The translations under genes and the position numbers were made by a program. The notes under the pieces are model-generated. The model did no database searches. It was not told where the DNA came from and saw only the letters and a program-made list of their open reading frames with translations. This document shows, one piece after another, positions 33,495 through 36,148 of a stretch of DNA of 36,148 nucleotides. Every line of letters starts with the position of its first letter. The first letter of the stretch is position 1. Location: NCBI GenBank assembly GCA_946403075.1, contig CAMIYN010000020.1, positions 1-36,148 of the forward strand, given 5' to 3'. The DNA is from an uncultured Lachnospiraceae bacterium (lineage in GTDB: Bacteria > Bacillota > Clostridia > Lachnospirales > Lachnospiraceae).

Positions 33495-34799
33495 CTATAT
33501 ATTCAATATATATTTAGAAGTTTTCGGCTCAAAAATTTTTTTTATCTCTAAAAGTCCCATAGGGACTAATTGATTGTCATATTTCGTTGATTTTTCAAGT
33601 CTCGGTGCAAAACCAGGAATTTTATAATCATTATAATGCTTATGGCTATAAAAGATTTTTCCAAGTATTTGGCTTATGTAATATGCTCCTATTCCAACAA
33701 CGGGCTCGCGATGCTTCGCCCCTACATTTTGCAAAATTGTCCCTGAATTTTGTAAATTTGCTTCTTTTGTTTTGTTTGCATTCATTTTTTCTAAAGACCC
33801 ACCTACATCATCAACAATAGTTTTTGAAATATATCCAACTCCACCACCTATAGGTAAATATATTCCATTATAATTATTCAGTTGTAATTTAAAATTCTTA
33901 TTATAATACTCTAAATAATATTTTGAATGTGTTTTTATTCTTTCTAATATTTCATCCATTTTAAAAACATTTTTATCATTTTGAATATTAATTTTAAACT
34001 TAATTTCTGCTTTAGGTTTTAATGTTTCTCTTATCAACTTCAATTTTTTTTCTTTTCTATTTTTATCTTTATCAATATATATATCAATTTTTTCACATAA
34101 AACTAATGAATTTATATCAATAGGTTCACTATCACTTACACTTATATACGAAAAAATATCATTTACAGCATCATTAGTTTTTTTATCATCTCGTTCTAAT
34201 TTATTAAAATATTGCTTTTCTATATTTTTTGAATTAAATCCTTTTATAGACCTATCACTTAATGATTTAATAACCCCTTCTATTTGTTTTATGTTATAGT
34301 CTAAATTTTTACTATCAGTTTCATTTAGTATACTACTTGAAAGCATTGCAAGTCTCATTGCACCCTTAATGCTACTTCCTGGCAAATACACTTCATTATA
34401 AGGATTTTTAATAAATTTTTCTATGTCAGTAGTGTTATAATTATTGCGATTTGTATTTATTTGTTTTGAACCACCCCTTATATCTGCATTTCCCCTATCT
34501 ATTGTATAAATAGTTAATTCCTTTTTTATAATTTCTTCATTTAAATATAATCTTATAGAACTATCTTTAATCCACTCATTAAAAGTTTTATTAATGTCTT
34601 TTACATATTCTTCATACAGAGATAAAATTCTATTATTTCTTCTAATTAATTTATTCACATCAACTACATATATTTTATTTTCTTTTTCATCAACATAATA
34701 ATCTTTTTTTAATAATTTCTCACCACTTCCTACAAAGATAGGAGTTTTAACTTCTGCTACTATGTCATATACTTTATAAAAATCATTCACATCATTCAT
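33495..34799 (-). CDS. csm5: Csm5, type III-A CRISPR RAMP protein
   Basis: A protein of about 434 residues and the most basic RAMP of the Csm complex; in known systems it caps the 3' end of crRNA and recruits maturation nucleases. The N-terminus (VKTPIFVGSGE) and the VYLPGSSIKGAMR loop (about 140) are typical Csm5/RAMP signatures, with a glycine-rich segment PIGGGVGYISK further on. In the C-terminal quarter the protein reads VGAKHREPVV, encoded by an in-frame copy of the GC-rich dispersed repeat (33702-33725). The ATG at 34797-34799 follows AGGTGA; GTG at 34808 is also open. It overlaps csm4 by 8 bp. Confidence 0.88.
   Translation of the reverse strand: MNDVNDFYKVYDIVAEVKTPIFVGSGEKLLKKDYYVDEKENKIYVVDVNKLIRRNNRILSLYEEYVKDINKTFNEWIKDSSIRLYLNEEIIKKELTIYTIDRGNADIRGGSKQINTNRNNYNTTDIEKFIKNPYNEVYLPGSSIKGAMRLAMLSSSILNETDSKNLDYNIKQIEGVIKSLSDRSIKGFNSKNIEKQYFNKLERDDKKTNDAVNDIFSYISVSDSEPIDINSLVLCEKIDIYIDKDKNRKEKKLKLIRETLKPKAEIKFKINIQNDKNVFKMDEILERIKTHSKYYLEYYNKNFKLQLNNYNGIYLPIGGGVGYISKTIVDDVGGSLEKMNANKTKEANLQNSGTILQNVGAKHREPVVGIGAYYISQILGKIFYSHKHYNDYKIPGFAPRLEKSTKYDNQLVPMGLLEIKKIFEPKTSKYILNI
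33702..33725 (-). repeat. GC-rich dispersed repeat core inside csm5
   Basis: On the minus strand it starts GTAGGGGCGAAGCATCGCGA and ends GCCC, matching the cores of the recA-ruvB and asnS-yhaO blocks. It is read in frame and contributes about eight residues to Csm5. Confidence 0.85.
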
Positions 34800-35760
34800 A
34801 CCATTCACCTACATTCAAGAAAAAAGGTTTTGCATATCTATAAATTGGGTTCTCACTATCAAATGATACATCAAAAATACCACCATCAAAATTATTTATA
34901 AAAGATGAACCACTTGACAAATAGTAAAATGCTTTCTTTTTTGGAGCATTGATATTTATATAAAAATTATCTACAAAGCCACCATTTCTTAAAACTACAT
35001 AACTTGCTCCATCTAATGCATTTTCTATTTCATTATCTTTTGGTAAGCAGGCACTTATCGTTATTTTAATTTTCTTTTCCTCATTAATTAATTTATCATA
35101 CACAGCATAAATATCGTCATTAGCATTAACTTCTATAACACTGAACTTGCCAAACCCAGAACTTTTCTTTCCACCAATCCCAGAAATTCCAACTTCAATC
35201 AATAAATCTTTAACCAAATCTATTTTTTTTTCTTCTTCATATTTTATTATTATATATAATCCTGCATTTTTTGAAAAATTAAAAGTCGTAATCTGATAGG
35301 GGGTAGCATTTTCACCACTATCACGGTTTATCGAAGATTTAGTTATATAATTCTTACTCCCAATTTTTTTTATATTTTTATTTACATTTTCTGCTTCACT
35401 AAATTCACCATTAATAAATTCTTTCAATTTAGACACTGGCAAAAATTTCATTTTTTTAATCTGCTTTTTATCTTGCTTATTATCATTATTCATATTATTG
35501 TCATTTTTAATACTAACATATGGTTTGGATATATAATATTCATCATCTATATATGGAAAAGCATCAGATATATATAAATGATTTTTGTTTACACATTCAA
35601 TCAAATCATTTAAACTATTTATATCATATTTTTTTAGCATTTCAATAGAAATCGCAGAAAACACCCTATCACTTCTAAATGACATTTCTGTATCATCCAA
35701 GTTCCCACTACCAAAATGAACAGGAGTATTAAATTTTAATTTAAATATCTTAAATTTCAT
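34792..35760 (-). CDS. csm4: Csm4, type III-A CRISPR RAMP protein
   Basis: A 322-residue RAMP protein of the Csm5/Csm4 pair. It opens with [18 protein letters not shown] and has a mid-protein glycine-rich loop ([16 protein letters not shown], about 195-210), both typical of Csm4, which holds the crRNA 5' handle next to Cas10. AAGGA precedes the ATG. It overlaps the csm3 tail by 11 bp and csm5 by a few bases, so this part of the operon is tightly coupled and looks intact. It ends with TGA. Confidence 0.88.
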   Translation of the reverse strand: MKFKIFKLKFNTPVHFGSGNLDDTEMSFRSDRVFSAISIEMLKKYDINSLNDLIECVNKNHLYISDAFPYIDDEYYISKPYVSIKNDNNMNNDNKQDKKQIKKMKFLPVSKLKEFINGEFSEAENVNKNIKKIGSKNYITKSSINRDSGENATPYQITTFNFSKNAGLYIIIKYEEEKKIDLVKDLLIEVGISGIGGKKSSGFGKFSVIEVNANDDIYAVYDKLINEEKKIKITISACLPKDNEIENALDGASYVVLRNGGFVDNFYININAPKKKAFYYLSSGSSFINNFDGGIFDVSFDSENPIYRYAKPFFLNVGEWYE

Positions 35761-36019
35761 TTTTATCCTTGAAAATTTCTTTTGCCTTTTTTTCTATATT
35801 CTCTTTGCAACTATCATCACAACTCAAAACTTTTATATCAAAATTTTTAAATTTTACTCTGCCATACCCTCTTGTGCCGCTACCACCGAGATAATCATCT
35901 TCTAATAATTTTATGCCATCATAAAACAAATTTAAATCTTCATCTATTTCATTTTCAACATTACTGCCATCATCCATCTCATCAACGAATAAATTATATA
36001 TTACAAAAAAGGAAATCTG
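35750..36019 (-). pseudogene. csm3: 3' remnant of csm3 (type III-A backbone/target-RNA nuclease)
   Basis: The last 90 codons of an RAMP gene. The frame reads YNLFVDE, then [20 protein letters not shown], the hallmark C-terminus of Csm3 (normally about 210-250 residues, forming the helical backbone and cleaving target RNA). Upstream, the frame is closed by TAA at 36020-36022, and no other frame up to the window end shows the Csm3 N-terminus (RAMP motif or catalytic Asp region). The DNA there is almost pure A/T. The gene therefore appears to have lost its 5' two thirds, unless the break reflects an assembly problem. The first ATG in the remnant is at 35975-35977. Confidence 0.75.
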
Positions 36020-36148
36020 TTATTCTTAACTTTTCTAAAATAATTCTTTTACTTAAAAGAAGTAATTGGAAAGAAAGAAGTTAAAATATAATAAAAATAA
36101 AATTAAAAATATTAAATTTATAATATTAATGATAAATTAATCAATAAA
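36020..36148. other. AT-rich sequence replacing the 5' part of csm3
   Basis: No gene or motif was recognised. The last 70 bases are almost only A and T. Type III genes csm1/cas10 and csm2 would be expected further upstream on the minus strand, outside the window. Confidence 0.5.

Noticed and set aside
35872-36084. 70-codon plus-strand frame opposite the csm3 remnant
   Set aside because: It is antisense to the clear Csm3 C-terminus and shows no recognisable features.

Overview
The window is AT-rich DNA from an anaerobic, low-GC Gram-positive bacterium, most likely a member of class Clostridia (Lachnospiraceae or a relative). The evidence is the codon and base bias, Gram-positive style ribosome binding sites, a BMP-type lipoprotein transporter, a multi-cluster [FeFe] hydrogenase, a CIRCE/HrcA-controlled clpB, a recA-recX pair and a type III-A (Csm) CRISPR locus. 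No tRNA, rRNA or intact insertion sequence was seen.

Layout. (1) 1-5477, minus strand: a surface-polysaccharide operon. It opens with a structured leader and an apparent attenuator, followed by a glucose-1-phosphate cytidylyltransferase (rfbF), a large polytopic membrane protein, a DPM1-like glycosyltransferase, a sugar-nucleotide epimerase/reductase and an SGNH-hydrolase gene broken by an in-frame TGA. (2) 5478-10030: an intergenic region with a perfect 24-bp inverted repeat, a PutP-type Na+/solute symporter, then convergent clpB with a CIRCE operator over its promoter. (3) 10044-15060: recA-recX and yhaM-ruvA-ruvB, so mostly recombination and repair, separated by a 745-bp non-coding stretch with GC-rich tandem repeats. 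(4) 15067-20886: a BMP/nucleoside-type ABC transporter (two permeases, double ATPase, lipoprotein) preceded by a membrane-anchored SH3b protein. (5) 21114-23573: an AraC/GyrI-like regulator and a group-B type [FeFe] hydrogenase. (6) 23866-28573, plus strand: asnS, a GC-rich repeat block, and a YhaO/YhaN (SbcD/SbcC-like) pair. (7) 28572-30797, minus strand: rsmI-rpoD from a near-consensus promoter. (8) 30986-36148, minus strand: a defence/toxin island with the tail of csm3, then csm4, csm5, a degenerate CRISPR array, an MNT/HEPN pair, an isolated CRISPR repeat and a Fic gene.

The most unusual region is the last one. The CRISPR locus looks partly decayed: csm3 lacks its 5' part, one repeat is halved and the array starts 16 bp after csm5. 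A toxin-antitoxin-like MNT/HEPN pair sits at the distal end of the array. A single near-complete CRISPR repeat lies 63 bp upstream of a Fic gene on the far side of that pair. A GC-rich dispersed repeat, found as arrays in two intergenic regions and as a weak copy upstream of recA, also occurs in frame inside csm5. Whether the orphan repeat is a scar of a once longer array or a working crRNA-like regulator of the Fic/HEPN genes is the main open question.
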